This document shows, piece by piece, positions 6,705 to 6,950 of a stretch of 6,950 nucleotides of DNA. The notes under the pieces are model-generated. The model was not told the origin of the DNA, searched no databases, and saw only the letters and a program-made list of their open reading frames with translations. This stretch comes from an uncultured Collinsella sp. Its GTDB lineage: Bacteria; Actinomycetota; Coriobacteriia; Coriobacteriales; Coriobacteriaceae. Position 1 is the first letter of the stretch. Every line of letters begins with the position of its first letter. A program made the translations under genes and the position numbers. The stretch lies in NCBI GenBank assembly GCA_900549655.1, contig UROZ01000107.1, forward strand, positions 1 to 6,950, written 5' to 3'.

Positions 6705-6864
6705 TTGCAAAAGAGGTGTCATATTTTTCGGCCTGTTCTGAGTAAAAATGGGCTCACAATCAATTTATCTAACCCCCTTTAAAGGGCGTTTGACGGCTTT
6801 CAACCTCTTCGAATCGCTTAAAGTAAGCAATTTGCTCTCGATTTTGCTGCTACTAAATTGGTGG

Positions 6865-6894
6865 CAGTACTCATATTTGCCACTTTTTGCCCAC
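6865..6894 (-). repeat. Right copy of the 30-bp inverted repeat
   Basis: Read on the minus strand, this stretch begins GTGGGCAAAAAGTGGC and ends ATGAGTACTG, matching 6675-6704 at 28 of 30 bases. The spacer is 160 bp and the whole unit about 220 bp. No target-site duplication is visible at the outer edges. It could be a miniature inverted-repeat element, two copies of a dispersed intergenic repeat, or a paired protein-binding site. Confidence 0.85.
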
Positions 6895-6950
6895 GAGGTG
6901 TTCAGAGGAGCTCTCGACAAGCATCTAACGCTACAATAGCTACCACGTGG

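Larger units (their letters stand above)
6651..6950. other. AT-richer non-coding tail with no supported gene
   Basis: After the operon terminator, base composition becomes clearly more AT-rich than in the genes. No open frame has a ribosome binding site or a recognisable protein. The stretch holds the inverted-repeat pair described separately, the perfect palindrome CCCTTTAAAGGG (6775-6786), and at the edge TACAAT (6932-6937), a -10-like hexamer without a well-placed -35. CCACGTGG occupies 6943-6950 and may continue outside the window. It may be the control region of a gene beyond the right end. Confidence 0.6.

Noticed and set aside
6386..6745. Plus-strand 119-codon frame overlapping the ygjI end
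   Set aside because: It is an out-of-frame shadow of ygjI that continues through the operon terminator.
6790..6820. TTGACG as a promoter -35 in the tail region
   Set aside because: No acceptable -10 hexamer is found at a normal spacing.
6748..6939. Plus-strand 63-codon frame with a hydrophobic middle
   Set aside because: No Shine-Dalgarno sequence precedes it, it reads straight through the right inverted repeat, and the AT-rich composition alone explains the hydrophobic residues.

Overview
The window looks like a stretch of a high-GC, GC3-biased bacterial chromosome, most probably an actinobacterium of the gut Coriobacteriia/Collinsella type. That placement is an inference from base composition, codon use and gene content; no marker gene fixes it. 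There are four protein genes, two main regulatory intergenic regions, and an AT-richer non-coding tail. No tRNA, rRNA, CRISPR array or transposase gene was seen.

Layout. (1) 33-84: a perfect 16-bp stem with a T-rich tract on the minus strand, the terminator of the regulator gene. (2) 92-1108, minus strand: a LacI-family repressor. (3) 1109-1484: a divergent control region with three near-identical copies of a 14-bp site built on the palindrome CAACCGGTTG, the last two overlapping a plausible promoter. (4) 1485-4493, plus strand: a GH2 beta-galactosidase of the EbgA type. (5) 4497-4952: its partner subunit EbgC, 3 nt downstream and probably translationally coupled. (6) 4953-5105: a leader able to form several hairpins. 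(7) 5106-6569: an APC-superfamily membrane transporter of the YgjI type. (8) 6620-6650: an intrinsic terminator. (9) 6651-6950: no convincing gene, but a pair of 30-bp inverted repeats (28/30 identical) 160 bp apart.

How it works together. The order ebgA-ebgC-ygjI is the same as in the Escherichia coli ebg locus, so this appears to be an 'evolved beta-galactosidase' operon in a distant phylum. The LacI-type repressor, read divergently, probably holds the operon off through the three operators until a sugar-derived inducer is present. EbgA and EbgC would form the cytoplasmic beta-galactosidase complex. The transporter belongs to a superfamily better known for amino acids and amines, and no ordinary sugar permease is present. 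How the galactoside enters the cell, and what YgjI carries, are the main open questions.

The most notable points are the conserved pairing of an amino-acid-type transporter with a beta-galactosidase complex, the three-operator promoter architecture, and the unexplained long inverted repeat downstream of the operon.
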